Source: Cherax quadricarinatus | Lineage: Eukaryota; Arthropoda; Malacostraca; Decapoda; Parastacidae | Assembly (NCBI RefSeq): GCF_038502225.1 | Contig: NC_091307.1 | Coordinates: 25,312,868 to 25,376,867 of the forward strand | Direction of reading: 5' to 3' | DNA: 64,000 nucleotides | Shown: positions 19,996 through 31,784 of the stretch, piece after piece | How the letters are laid out: each line of letters starts with the position of its first letter | Position numbering within the stretch: position 1 is the stretch's first letter | Notes under the pieces: model-generated | Databases searched by the model: none | What the model saw: the letters and a program-made list of their open reading frames with translations, nothing else | Told to the model about the DNA's origin: nothing | Position numbers and translations under genes: made by a program

Positions 19996-20729
19996 TAATA
20001 TCTATTAAAACTTTGTAAGTTTAAAGTTTTTTTTTTTTTTTTTTGGGGGGGGGGGGACTTAAATGTTTAAAATTTTCCAAATAAAAATTCTCATAAAATT
20101 TGGTATACTTTATGCTTAATGGCCATAACATTTGGCAACATAAATAAATGTGCTTTTTAAATATACAGTGAGGATCATTTTCCTGTATTAAAAAATGAGT
20201 CATTATAAATCATTGTAACATAAAACTCATAATCTAGAACAAAAAATATAGCTTGACTTGTCCTATGGCAAAATATAATGAACAAAGAGAATGCCTACTG
20301 AAATGGAATGCTATATGTATGGAGACTTGGCATGATGAATATGACACAAGTACAACACCTGGATATTTTTAATGAGATCTTTTACTCACTAGGGGCATTA
20401 TCAATCTGATACACTGATATGAAGATAGACTTTCAAAAGTGTCTAGTCTCATGTCTCTCTATTAGACTGCTAAAGCTCTTGGTGGGTAAAAGTTTCCCAA
20501 TAAAAAATACCCAGGTTCTGTACATGTTGGTATTATATACCAGTGATCTAATGAGATTTAGCATGATATCTGCAACAGTATAAGAATCTTTGTGTTGTAT
20601 TGTTTAACTTTATCTGTCGGCACAATAATGCATGTAATAATTTGGCAAACAAATTGAAAGACGACAAATTATGTCATTCACTTCAGTTCTAAAATAATAA
20701 CTGTTCATTTATTCTTTGGAATTTTAGCG
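19996..20729. other. Intergenic DNA and probable 3' UTR of zinc-finger gene 2
   Basis: A T-run followed by a G-run lies at about 20028-20056. A minus-strand AATAAA occurs at 20708-20713, only 17 nt past the stop codon of the gene at 20730, which is closer than usual for a functional polyadenylation signal. Nothing else recognised. Confidence 0.4.
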
Positions 20730-21908
20730 CTATTTAAAGCCCTGTCTTATCCAAGCTTTTATCCAGTCTCCATCATCAGAAATATGTAGTGGCACTTTCT
20801 CTTTCTTCCGTTCGTATTGGGATACTCTATTTTGGTGTAATATTTCTTGCCTTTCTTCTTCTGTATCCTCTCCTTCTTCTTCTTCATCAAGCTGAGAGAT
20901 ATCATCATCATCATCAGTATTAATTTGAATATCGCTTAATGTGCGAGAGGCTGGAAATCTTATTGATGAGGTAGTCTTGCATACCATGTTTATTTTTCGT
21001 CCTGAAGGTTTCTTTATTCCTGATTTTTGCCATCGTTTCCGGTACCCATCATTGCCACAGTATTTCTTTTTATGCTTGGACAAATAATTTGAGTATTTAA
21101 ATCTTTTGTGGCACTGGTCACATTGGTATGGTTTATCTCTGCTATGTACAATCATGTGTTCATTTAGTCCTGAACGGAATATGAATCTTTTATTACAAAT
21201 ATCACATTTAAAAGGTTTATCTCCAGTGTGCGATTTTTTGTGAGTAGATAGTGTAGAACTTTGGGTAAAGGCAGCATCGCAAACATCACATACATAGGGC
21301 TTTTCTCCAGTATGAATTCGTTTATGATTTTTCATGCTCTGACTTGTTGTAAATGTTTGTCCACATTCTTCACATGTGTATGGCTTTTCTCCAGTGTGTT
21401 GACGCATATGTCCTGGTAGGTGTGATGACCTAGAAAATGTTTTACCACACACACCACACATGTATGGTCGTTCACCAGTGTGGACACGCTTATGCATTCG
21501 AAGATTTGATCTTTGGGTAAAAGTCATCCCGCATTCATCACAAATAAATGGTCTTTCACCGGTATGTATTCTCATGTGATCACGAAGATTTGCATTGCAT
21601 GCATATGTTTTCCCACATTCTAGACATGACACCCTCTCACCATGAGCATTTCGCACTTTTGGTGGTCGCGATCCCGGTTGTTTAGGAACATTGGTAGCAT
21701 TAGGAGTATCAGCGGGTAAGGCATGTGTTCCTCGTGAAGCCTGAGGAACTGCTAGCTGCACAGATACATGTTGAGGAGTTCCATATGAAGCATGAACTTG
21801 CTGATTTATCTGGTGGGCTACATCAGCACTCATAAGGTCCACCTGAACCTTATTTGTCACAAGATCCCAGTTATACCACCCAACACTAGCTCCTCCAAGG
21901 TGCTCCAT
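20730..21908 (-). CDS. C2H2 zinc-finger protein with acidic tail (paralogue 2)
   Basis: A 392-residue protein. The ATG at 21908 lies one base inside the exon, directly after a splice acceptor (AACTCTTTAG). The start is supported by resemblance of its first residues (MEHL) to paralogue 3 (MDHL), but an upstream coding exon cannot be excluded. Residues 95-256 hold six C2H2 fingers with TGE(K/R)P linkers and residues 263-284 a C2HC finger, followed by [10 protein letters not shown] and GIKKPSGR. The tail has an Asp/Glu-rich stretch (DDDDD, then EEEEGED). The N-terminus contains VQVDL...VAHQINQQV, a motif shared with paralogue 1. Likely a sequence-specific nuclear DNA-binding protein; the target is unknown. 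Confidence 0.9.
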   Translation of the reverse strand: MEHLGGASVGWYNWDLVTNKVQVDLMSADVAHQINQQVHASYGTPQHVSVQLAVPQASRGTHALPADTPNATNVPKQPGSRPPKVRNAHGERVSCLECGKTYACNANLRDHMRIHTGERPFICDECGMTFTQRSNLRMHKRVHTGERPYMCGVCGKTFSRSSHLPGHMRQHTGEKPYTCEECGQTFTTSQSMKNHKRIHTGEKPYVCDVCDAAFTQSSTLSTHKKSHTGDKPFKCDICNKRFIFRSGLNEHMIVHSRDKPYQCDQCHKRFKYSNYLSKHKKKYCGNDGYRKRWQKSGIKKPSGRKINMVCKTTSSIRFPASRTLSDIQINTDDDDDISQLDEEEEGEDTEEERQEILHQNRVSQYERKKEKVPLHISDDGDWIKAWIRQGFK

Positions 21909-21913
21909 CCTAA
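21908..21913 (-). other. Candidate 3' splice site at the start of zinc-finger gene 2
   Basis: The minus strand reads CATTAACTCTTTAG|GATGGAGC, so the start codon follows the acceptor by one nucleotide. This places the whole visible CDS in the last exon. Confidence 0.55.
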
Positions 21914-22199
21914 AGAGTTAATGCAAAATTAAGAACACTTTCATTGCCTTTCCCCACTAAATATAATGTCAAAAAAAGTCTTATTTCTCTAGATAAAATT
22001 TTCAGCAAATAGAGCCATCCCTTCTTTTTCCACTGTCTTTTACACATGGTCATGTTTTGAAGTACAGTACCTCTGTAGACAAAGAATAAGTTAAATTAAA
22101 ATTCATAATATCTCTGATGGCTGCAAATAACTTTGAAAAAATCTTATTCTGTTAATGTGACAGAAATAACATGATGTAGATTTCAAGATATTTTCTTTG

Positions 22200-22323
22200 A
22201 GAAAACAGTGAAGAGAGAGAGAGCCGAGTGAGAAGTGGAGGCAGCTTGTGCACTGCTGGACGTGTCACACAGTCTGCTACCCTCCACACCGACGCCTCCA
22301 TTTTATGTCCCGTTTCCTGCCAC
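22200..22323 (-). other. GC-richer pocket, candidate 5' exon or promoter of zinc-finger gene 2
   Basis: In an AT-rich surround, 22220-22320 is markedly GC-richer with several CpGs. On the minus strand it follows TTTTTACAG and begins GTGGCAGGAAACGGG. The same kind of junction (TTACAG|GTGCC) precedes paralogue 3 at 45084. An ATG in this pocket opens a short frame starting MEASVWRV. No donor site could be chosen with confidence, so its role is inferred. Confidence 0.3.
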
Positions 22324-23651
22324 CTGTAAAAACACTGAAAGTTAGCAACAATGCATTGGAATAACTTTTTGCATATCAGGAATACTGAGCAATAGCATAT
22401 GTGAAATCTAATAAGAATAAGATTTGAGTTGCTAATTTCAGTGTTTTACAGGTAACATTACTCAGGGACACCAAAAGATTATGATAAAAATAAAATAAAA
22501 TTATTATATAATACAGTGTACAATTAATAACTTACACAATAAAACACTGACGAAATATTTATTACTACATAAAGATTGATCTAGGAAATTATCAAGCAAT
22601 ATGTTGCAGAACAATGTAATGGAAGGCTTCAGTCTTCTTTATCTTTGAGCCTTGTTTGTTGTTCCCTTGTCTAACTCCCTTAAGGAGTAGCATTAGTCTG
22701 AATTCTGATCAAGTACTCTAACTCCTTTTAAGTAATGAAGATTTTTGAAGTGCTTGAAAATTAGCTAAACATAAATATAAAGTGTAATAAAACTGGTCAA
22801 TGGCACAAAAAATTCACATGAATAATATAAAATGCAAGTTAAGAGAAGTACGTACTGCATGTTATTTTGATCTCATATTGAGGTCTGTACATTTCTTTTC
22901 TTACCCTCTATTTCTTCTTGCAAGTTTATTTATACCACTGACTACACTATACCAAGTACTGTATTTTATTACACATATGTAGCAGTTGTGATGTACACAC
23001 ACTGAGAAAGATGAAGGTGTGGAAGAATGAGTCCTTAAGAAAGTATGTATATAATTGCAGAAAGTGTAATAAAAGAAATAATGACAGATGCCTATACAAG
23101 GGATAAAAAAGAAGACCAATGGAAAAAGTTGTATTTAACAAAAAAAGGAAACTTGAAGGCAGAAAAATGATGCTGCAGATTCTAATCCTTATACGGTTCT
23201 CATTCATAAAAATTGTGATAAAAATCAATAACATCTGGAAGCCAGGATTCACATGATGCTCTTCGTGTAACAAAGAGATTTCTTTACCATCCCCATGATC
23301 CACCACAATACTATATGGTGCTAAAGAAGTTAACAAATTCACAATCAGTAATTCAATAACTATATTGTTGGATGCTCTGAACTGTAGCATCCTCCCCATC
23401 CTTCCAAGTGCAGGTACACTACTTCCCACCACCCAAGATTCTTAGACTGGTTAACAAAAGATATCACATAAATCTACCATGAAGAAGTCAACAGTTCCTA
23501 GGGAATGTAATGCAATCAGGTGTAATCCAATGGAGGGTAGCTTAAATTTCACGTGGGTTAAGAGCCCTTCACTAGCATCAAGACACTGTCCTGGAGGGAC
23601 AAATTTTGAACTTCGCAAAGCATTCGACATTGTTGATCACATTGCTTTTAA
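22324..23651. other. Mostly unrecognised DNA
   Basis: A 161-codon open frame on the minus strand (22947-23432) is hydrophobic at one end and matches nothing I know. A composite-SINE head fragment is listed separately at 23515-23603. Confidence 0.4.
23515..23603 (-). repeat. Head fragment of composite SINE family, diverged
   Basis: On the minus strand: CCCTCCAGGACAGTG, CTTGATGCTAGTGAAGGGC and TCTTAACCC, in the order of the head of the 1498-1660 element. The tail part is not recognised. Confidence 0.5.
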
Positions 23652-24724
23652 CCCTTTGAGGGTCGACAGGCCCTCTCCGAAACTCGTTCTCAGGGTCGGC
23701 CAAATTTAAAAAAAAAAAAAAATATTATTTTCTCTTATGAAAAGATAGAGAATCTTTTCCCGATCATAAAGACACCAAAAGTTTGAAATTTGATAGAAAA
23801 CTTACGGAATTATGCTCTCGCAAAGTTTGCGGTCTTGGCGATGTTTACGCATCGGCGATTTTGCCCACTTTGAGCCCCATTTTCGGCCAATTTCACTGTA
23901 CTAGTCGACAAAAAACATGAATATTTCGCTAGAACTCCATTTTTTCTATCGAATGGGTGCAAGAAACCACTCATTTATGAAATTCAACTATCCAGTACAG
24001 TGGTCAGAATTTAGCAATTTTGCCAATTTCACACAAATTTCAAAAGATGCCAATTTCCGAATAGGGTCCAGAATAAACAAGAAAGACATTCCTGGCACTA
24101 AAATGACATTTCCTCTAGTCATTAGTCACGTCTCAAGGCCCCTCTTATATTCTTTTGCTTTCCACTTTGAATTTTTATTTTCACAAAAAATATAAGATTT
24201 ACTGTTATGCAGACTACTGCATTAGTGTAAAAAATGGTATAAATATTATTGGTGCACTTGTGAATGAATATTAGACTCACCAGTTGACGTGTATTGCACG
24301 CTTGGCACGATTTGTTTACTTTTGAAGTTTGATAAAAATCGAACATTTCTGCTACTTTGAGCTCAATTTCAAGGCACCTTTCTTTGTAAAACCAGTCAAA
24401 ATCATCTCTATTTCTGTAATATGTCTTCCATTCTATAAAATGAGACCAAGAAAACTAGAATACAACAATAAATACCATACGAAAATACACTGCAAAGTCG
24501 CTGATTTATTAAAAAAAAATGGTCAAAGTTTTTTTTTTCTCATTATGCACTGTGTGCTGCAGGATTTTTTTTAGACTGTGCACACTGACCACATAGACCC
24601 ATTCTTTCATATGAAGGCCTACCAGCTTTCTCCCACTAGATTTGAGGCCGCTAGAATTTATGAGTACTAGTACGTCAAAAACCCCTACGCGTAAGACGTA
24701 CTAGTACGACGAAAACCCTCAGAG
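23652..24724 (+). mobile_element. TTAA element, copy A
   Basis: 1073 bp between TTAA (23648-23651) and TTAA (24725-24728). The left end is CCCTTTGAGGGTCGA; the right end, reverse-complemented, is CTCTGAGGGTTTTCG. Near the right end are two CTAGTAC palindromic boxes (TACTAGTACG-type). The interior is AT-rich with a T/A homopolymer near 23707. The plus-strand frame at 23917-24195 (SLELHFFYRM...) is shared with copies B-D. No transposase was recognised. TTAA targets and CCC-starting ends are features of piggyBac-type elements. Confidence 0.75.
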
Positions 24725-24728
24725 TTAA

Positions 24729-25560
24729 ATTAGATCATCATAGACTATACATTCTCCTTTACTAAATCTCGTCTGAATGACTGATATTATCATGTGACTA
24801 TAAATATTCCTTATAAACCGTCATCCATTATTTCCCAAAAATGACTCATCTTCAGTACTTAATTTTTTAGTTTCCATTGATAACTGATCTTCAATCTTTT
24901 TTCTTTCTAGCCTGCTGTGAAGAGCTTTCTAGTATTCTTTCAATACCACTTCTTATTTTACAGCAATGCCCTCTCATTCTCCACTGTTGACATCAAGAAA
25001 TTGAATGGTTGCAGAATATATCACACATTCACAAACAAAACAACTTTCCGGAAGTGTTTCAACACCACCTCTTCCTTTCTGTTTATGCTTGCCTGAAATG
25101 CTCTGCACAATGATGGACTTTCAACATGCTCTCAAGTGTCAACCTATTTTTGTACAAACAATGTACCATGTTAAAATAAACTTGTATTTTATAGATTGTT
25201 TTCTCCATTTGATTGTCATGAGAAATCTTTCATATCTATTTTTTCATAGTTTTTTACTCTTTTACTTTAAATTATCATGTTTAACAAAGGCCCATCTAAT
25301 TATATTTATTATACTGATGGACAGCACTAAACTCATAAGGGTCATACAGTGGGTATATACAGTAATGCTTTCAGCCTTTCTCCATAACTTTTTAATCATG
25401 GCACTTTTTCTAGTTGGCTCACATGTTTTATGGGGTCTGACACTATTCCTACTGCATATTCAGATTTTGTCCTTTGTGATTGTTTTTTTTATCATGTCAC
25501 CATTTTTATATTGCCTTTTTGTTTTCCTTCTTATAAAGAATTAAAAAAAAATCAAGAATG
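24729..25560. other. Intergenic DNA, nothing recognised
   Basis: T-rich; the 179-codon plus-strand frame at 25005-25544 is hydrophobic and composition-driven, with no known domain. Confidence 0.4.
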
Positions 25561-25958
25561 GTACTCACCTAACTGTAGTTGCAGGGATTGAGTCTTAGCT
25601 CCTGGTCCTGCTTTCCTGCTGGTCACTACTGGTTTCACACACACCTGGCTATGAGTCCTATCATACCTATTCTTAAAGCTATGTATGGATTTTATCTACC
25701 TCTACACTATCTAGGTCGTTCCACTTCCTGACCACTCTAAGTATACTGTATTTCCTAACAACCCTGTGACTAACTTTCAGATGTGACTCGTGTACCCGAG
25801 ACCCACCCCTCAACCAGACTCTCCTTGTCCACCTTGTCAATTCCTCTGACCATTTTGTGTACTGTAATCATGTCACCTCTGACCCTGCTGTCATCATGTT
25901 TAGCTCCTCTAGCCTCTCCTCATAGGCCTCCTCAGCTCTTGGACTAGTTCTGTTGCAA
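25561..25958 (-). pseudogene. Old CR1-like LINE, C-terminal part, split by I-type LINE
   Basis: Minus-strand fragments include EKVQRFATELV (continuing across the insertion from 39984-40010), RGDMITVHKMVRGIDKVD and a RKYSILRVVRKWNDL-like block in broken frames. These match the style of the LINE C-terminus VQRRAT...RGDMI..YKI..GID. The sequence resumes at 39984 on the far side of the 14-kb insertion. Confidence 0.65.
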
Positions 25959-27548
25959 TTATTATTATAATCAAAAAGAAGCGCTAAGCTACAAGGGCTA
26001 TACAGCTCTGCAGGGTAGGGAAGGAAGTGAGGGTATTGGGCGGCAGAAGGGGGGAGGGATGATCAGTAGGTTACAGAAAACAGCGGGGCAGGGGATAGTG
26101 CAGGGGTAGAGGGTAGCAAGAGATTGAGGTAGAAAGGGCTGAAGGTATCAGAGTTTGTGAAGTAAGTCAGTTGTTGTCAAAAAGTCAATGAGAGAGTCCG
26201 GATGAAAGGTGGGTCCATCAGCGAGAAGGGAAGGTAAAGATAGAGCAGCGGAGCGAAGACAACGACGGAGGTAAATTCTGCATGCTCGTTGATAAAGTGG
26301 GCAGTCTAACAGAATGTGGCTGACTGATAATGGAACCTGACAATTCTCACAAAGAGGAGCAGGGCGCCTCTCCATGAGATATCCATGAGTAAGACGAGTA
26401 TGGCCAATGCGAAGACGGGAGAGAGTAGTCTCCCAACCTCAACACTGGTGACAAGAAGACGGCCAGTAACCTATACTCGGTTTAATAGACTGAAGTTTGT
26501 TACCGAACATAGTAGACCAATGTTGTTGCCAACGGGTGTGAAGGTGGGTAGGTATTGCAGCAAAATAGTCCGTAAATGGAATACCTCTATATGAAACTGG
26601 TAGGTCATGTACTGCTGACCGCACAGCAGTGTCTGCCTGTTCATTGCCCTGTACGTCGACATGACCAGGGACCCAACAAAAAACAACATCTTTATGCTTG
26701 GTAAAGATGCGGCGTAGCCAAAGTTGGATACGGAGGACTAAGGGGTGAGGTGTATCAAATTTCTGTATAGCCTGTAAAGCACTAAGGGAGTCTGAGAAAA
26801 CCACAAATGATGACACAGGCATAGATGCAATACGAATAAGTGCTGCAAGAATGGCATACAATTCAGCAGTAAAAATACTAGCCGAAGATAGTAAATGCCC
26901 TCATACGACGCTGTCCGGAAACACTGCTGCGAATCCTACGCCGTCAGAAGACTTAGAGCCATCTGTGTACACTGCAATGCCATGAGAATGAGAGTGGAAG
27001 TGGTCAAGAAAAAGAGAGCGGGAAGCGACCGTAGACAGTTCTGCTTTCGAGCAAGGGAGAGAGAAAGAAAAGACTCGAACAGCTGGAACTTCCCAGGGGG
27101 GTAGGGAAAAGTGAGATGCTACATGAACATAGAAAGGTGGTAATTGAAGAGAAGACGAGCGAATGTAGGCGAAGAGAGAAGGGACAGAGTAAACAGGGGC
27201 GGCGAACAAATAAAGAATGTCTACTAATATCGGTGACCATTTTATAAATGGAAGGATTGCGGAGATCATGAGAGCGTACATAGTAGCGAAGGCAATGGGC
27301 ATCACGGCGATCGGATAAGGATGGAACGTTCGCTTCTGCATAGAGGCTCTCGACAGGAGAAGAGCGAAAAGCACCAAGGCATAAACGTAATCCTTGGTGA
27401 TGAATGGGGTTAAGGCTAGTGAGAGTAGCAGCAGCGGCCGCTGAATAGATCTGGTCACCATAATCAAGTTTCGATAAAATGAGGGTGGAATGTAGGCGAA
27501 GGAGAGTTCGACGATCAGCTCCCCATGAAAGATGAGCAAGGGTTTTAA

Positions 27549-28621
27549 CCCTCTGACTGTCGCGGCCGTATATATACGTCTTACGAGGTACCGTGTTTGA
27601 CGTATATATATTCATAAATTCTAGCGGCTTCAAATCAAGCAGGAGAAAGCTGGTAGGCCCACATGTGAGAGAATGGGTCTGTGTGGTCAGTGTGCACCAT
27701 ATAAAAAAAATCCTGGAGCATGCAGTGCATAATGAGAAAAAACTCCGACCGTTTTTTTTTTAATTAAAATGCCGACTTTGTGGTCTATTTTCGTATAGTA
27801 TTTATGGTTGTATTCTCGTTTTCTTGGTCTCATTTGATAGAATGGAAAACATATTATAGAAATAGAGGTGATATTGATTGATTTTACTATAAAAAGAACC
27901 TAGAAATGGAGCTCAAAGTAGGGGAAATGTTTGATTTTTGCCAATGTTCAAAAGTAAACAAATGATGCCATTGTCCAATAAATGTCCAACTAGCCATTCT
28001 AATATGCAGTCATGAATGGGTTGATGTTATTTATACAATTATTACAGTAGTCTGCATAATAGTATTATTATTATTATTAAAATAAAAAAGAAGCTCTAAG
28101 CCACAAGGGCTATACAGCGCTGCTGCATAATAGTAAGTCTTCTATTTTTCGTTTGTATAAAAATTCAAAATAGAAAGCAAGAGTAATATCGGAGGGGCCT
28201 GGAGACGTGACTGATGAACAAAGAAAATGTTATTTTAGAGCCAGGAATGTCTGCATTGTTCATTCTGGACCTTATTTTGAAATTGTCATATTTTTTAGTT
28301 TTTGTGAAATTGGCCAAATTGCAAATTTCTGACCACATTATTAGGTAGTTGAAATCTGTAAATGGGCAGTGTCTTGTACTCAATCGATAGAAAATATGGA
28401 GTTCTAAAGAAATAGCTATGAGTTTGGGCGACTGGAACAATGGAAATAGCCGAAAATAGGACTCAAAGTGGGTGAAATCGCCAATTTGTAAACAGCGCCG
28501 AGGTCGCTAACTTCGTGAGAGCATAATTCTCTATCATTTCGTAAGAAAAAATATTTTTTTTTTTTTAAATTTTGCGACACCAGGAGACACCTCAGGATTG
28601 GGGGTTGCAACAGTCAAAGGG
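27549..28621 (-). mobile_element. TTAA element, copy B, with exact empty site elsewhere in the window
   Basis: 1073 bp between TTAA (27545-27548) and TTAA (28622-28625). Ends are CCCTCTGACTGTCGC and, reverse-complemented, CCCTTTGACTGTTGC. The undisturbed LINE copy 1 reads GGGTTTTAAGAAGG at 33178-33192, the exact empty site. Orientation is opposite to copies A and C. Two CGTATATATACG-type palindromes replace the CGTACTAGTACG boxes of the other copies. It contains a 58-bp LINE-tail insertion. Confidence 0.85.
28065..28122 (-). mobile_element. 58-bp LINE-tail insertion with 13-bp TSD
   Basis: The TSD CTGCATAATAGTA lies at 28052-28064 and 28123-28135. The insert is the tail hairpin (GCAGCGCTGTATAGCC...GGCTTAGAGC) plus tail. 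It sits inside TTAA element B, which is inside LINE copy 2, which is inside the old CR1-like LINE: four levels of nesting. Confidence 0.88.
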
Positions 28622-30639
28622 TTAAGAAGGTTCAGCCGGCTGTGACAAGTTGCCTTCAGAGAGGTAATGTGAGGTTTCCAGGATAACCTACGGTCAAAGA
28701 GGAGGCCCAGAAACCTGACTATCACGTTCAGGGATACGGGAGCCATTATTAACCCAAACACGGAAATGTCTGTCAGTTAAAAAGTTCTTAAGGAAGGATG
28801 GTAGATTGCCTTGGAGGCCTAAGGAGTGGGCTTGGGCCAAAATATTATACCTCCAAGTTGTGTCATATGCCTTCTCAAGGTCAAAAAATATGGCAATAAC
28901 TGAGTGCTTATTCGCAAAGGCATTACGAACATACGTATCCAAGCGTAGTAAGGGGTCTATGGTAGAACGTCCCTTACAAAAGCCATATTAATGAGTGGAG
29001 AGACTGTTGTGTGTCTCTAAATACCACACTAAAAGTCTATTTACCAGGCATTCCATCACTTTGCAAACTGCACTGGTAAGAGCAGTGGGACGATAGTGGG
29101 AGGCTTCATGTCCCGTAGTGCCCGGTTTGCGGAAAGGGAGAACAATGGCAGATTTCCACAGCTGTGGAAGAACTTGTGACCAAATAAGATTGAAAAGGCG
29201 TAATAGGACTGCAAGGGCTGACTGATGTAAATGTTGTAGCATACGAATATGAATGTCGTCAGGCCCAGCTGCCGATGATCGGCAAGCTGAGAGTGTTGCC
29301 TCCAGTTCTTGAAGTGTAAAAGGCACATTATACTGTTCTTCTCTGAGAGAAGAAAAGTCCAAGGGTGCTAACTCTCTGGCAGACTTTGAGGAAAGAAACG
29401 AGGGGCATAGATGGAGCCCCTGAGAAATACGGGCAAGATGATTGCCAATTTCATTGGCAACATCTAGTGGGTTTGCTATATCAACACTGGCAACCCGCAG
29501 AACAGGAGCCGGGTCAGGAGAATATTTACCACTCAGTTTTCGTACTTTTTTCCAGACTGCGCTCATAGAGGAAGCAGAGGTGATGATGGAGACAATCTCG
29601 CCAGCAAGTGCGTTTAGCGTCATGGATGACACGGCGAGCGATCGCACGCTTCTGCTTAAAATCAAGAAGTCTCTCCATGGTTCTATTGTACCGGTACCTG
29701 CCCCACGCAGCTCGTTTCAAACGTACTGCACGAGCACAAGCAGGAGACCACCAAGGCACGCATTTCTGAGAATGCCTGCCCGAAGTTTGGGGTATAGAAT
29801 GAGAAGCTGCGGTTAAAACGGAGGACAAGAAGAGGTGTAAAAGCTCATCAATGGAGGACAAAGAAGGAACCTCACTAAAAACAGTTAGTTGTGAGTAAGG
29901 TTCCAATTTGCCTGATCAAATTGCCAGCATGGGATACGAAGAGGTAGTGAATATGAAGGGGAAGTAAGAATGATTGGGAAATGATCGCTGTCATGTAAAT
30001 CTGGGAGAACAGACCAGGTGAAGTCTAATGCGGCGGAGGAAGAGCAGACTGAGAGATCGATGCAAGAGAGAGTGTGAGTCCGAGGATCAAAATGGGTGCG
30101 AGTACCTGTATTTAAAACATGGAGGGGGTGGGTAGCAAGAAAAGCCTTTAACTGAATGCCACGGGAATCACAGTGAGACCCCCCCCCAGAGGAAATGATG
30201 GGCATTAAAATCGCCAAGTAACAGAAGCGGTGGCGGTAATGACGAAACAAGAAAGGCAATATCTGGAATAGATAATTCCCGAGAAGGAGAGAGATAAAGA
30301 ACAGAGCGTATACCACCTATGCAAGTGGATACGGGCTGCTGTGTAATGCAGCGAAGTACGAACAAATAGCTGATGGTACGGAATATCAGTGCGTAGAAGG
30401 GCACTTTCATTAAAGGTCCCATCAGGAAAAGGATCTGAAGAATACAATAAATTATAGCCTGAGATGAGATAGATAACAGCAGAGTGTAATTTTGGTTCCT
30501 GTAAGCAAACACCAACAGGGGAAAACTGGGAGTAACATCTGAAGCTCACCCCGATTACCCCTGAGGCCGTGTATATTCCACTGTAAATAGGCCATGATTG
30601 GCAATGATAAAGATACCTGAAATCCGCAGGTAAGGGTTC

Positions 30640-31566
30640 CTACGGACTAGAGGGATTAGAAAAGTCAACATGCGGAGGCAGCGGAAAATGTTCAAGCAGC
30701 GAAGGAACGGTGCTCTGCGAAGAAAGGAGTTGCGCAGATGGAGGAGAGAAGAGAGAAGGAACAGAGGGTGGATCAGTGTCCATTGATGGTTTGATCTCTG
30801 CAGTATATTCAGAGATTGCTTCAAGTGTTTCGGAATTCAGAGACGTCGTATGGGAGACAATATTGGAGATGGTAGGGGGAGGATGAGTAAAGATTGGAAC
30901 TGTAATGGACTGTACCAAGGTAGGGGGGGGCGAAAGGGTGGAGGGAAGTGGAGAAGAAGCGTGGAAGGGGACAGAAGAGGCAGGAACCTGGGAGGTGGCA
31001 GAAGAGGAAGAAACTTGGGAGGGAACAGGGGAGGAAGGTACAGTACGAGGAGGAGGGTGAACCTCTACACTTGTAACAGAGCCAGTGAGAGGGGAAGAAC
31101 CAGGTACAGAGACAGGGAAGGTAAAATGAGGAGGTGGAAGAAGGGAAGGAGGGGTTAAAGGACCTTTTTTTGACTTCTGAGACGCTGTATAGTCCTTGTG
31201 GCTTAGCGCTTCTTTTTGATTATAATAATAATAATTGACTTCTGAGAAGTAGAAGGACGATTGGGAGGAAGTGTCGTACAAGATCTCGTCGATACCGAGG
31301 CTTGCGAGGGAGAATACGAAGAAGCAAGAACAGACTGAGGCGTTGAAGTAGGGACGTCTGAGCCCAGGACAGCAAAAGAATTAGATACAGGAGTGACTAT
31401 GGGAGAGGTAACCACAGAGGAGGCTGCAGAAGATGGGACCCCAGAACTGGGGGGACGTTTTGAAACACGGAAATAAGAAACATGAGGTAGTCTCCCTTGG
31501 AGGCGGAGATGAGAAACTGCCATGGCATAAGGGAGACCTTCTGCCTCTTTGAGGTAACGGATTTCC
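30640..31566 (-). pseudogene. ORF1 C-terminal part of I-type LINE copy 2
   Basis: Colinear with residues after the zinc knuckles of ORF1 in copy 1: EIRYLKEAEGLPYAMAVSHL, HVSYFRVSKRPPSSG, then a Ser/Pro/Thr-rich tail ending VDFSNPSSP at 30640. It is interrupted by a 53-bp LINE-tail insertion at 31182-31234 and separated from its N-terminal half by copy 1. Confidence 0.85.
31182..31234 (+). mobile_element. 53-bp LINE-tail insertion with 12-bp TSD
   Basis: The TSD TTGACTTCTGAG lies at 31170-31181 and 31235-31246 (its first base or two could belong to the tail). The insert reads ACGCTGTATAGTCC, TTGTGGCTTAGCGC and TTCTTTTTGATTATAAT with AAT units. It is on the plus strand, opposite to its host LINE. 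Confidence 0.88.
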
Positions 31567-31784
31567 TGCTCATTAAGTATTATTATTATTATAATCAAAA
31601 AGAAGCGCTAAGCCACAAGGACTATACAGCGCTGCAGGGCAGGAAGGAAGCGAGGGCATCAGGTGGCAAAAGGGAGATGGATGAGCAACAGGTTACGGAT
31701 AACAGCGGGGCAGTGGATGGTGAAAGGGTAAAGGGCAGCAAGAGACTGAACCAGAAAGGGCTGAGGGGAGTGCGAAAAGTATCA

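Larger units (their letters stand above)
26148..30595 (-). pseudogene. ORF2 of I-type LINE copy 2, multiply broken
   Basis: Starts with the ATG at 30595 and ends at the stop at 26148, colinear with the 1233-residue ORF2 of copy 1. The endonuclease part (30595-29900) has several frameshifts. The RT part (29665-28690) carries a deletion joining RHFRVWVNN to GSRIPERD, so LYVDDF and the VPQG block are missing. The TTAA element interrupts it at 27549-28621. RNase H blocks remain (AVYTDGSKSSDG, FSDSLSALQAI, WVPGHVDVQGNEQAD), as does the terminal CCHC-like block (LCENCQ...HILLDC). It cannot encode an active protein. Confidence 0.88.

Noticed and set aside
22947..23432. 161-codon minus-strand frame as an exon
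   Set aside because: No recognised domain, and part is composition-driven Phe/Leu. I cannot support it without expression or homology data.
25005..25544. Hydrophobic 179-codon plus-strand frame as a membrane protein
   Set aside because: T-rich DNA gives long Phe/Leu/Ile frames by chance; no start context, splice signals or conserved motif support a gene.
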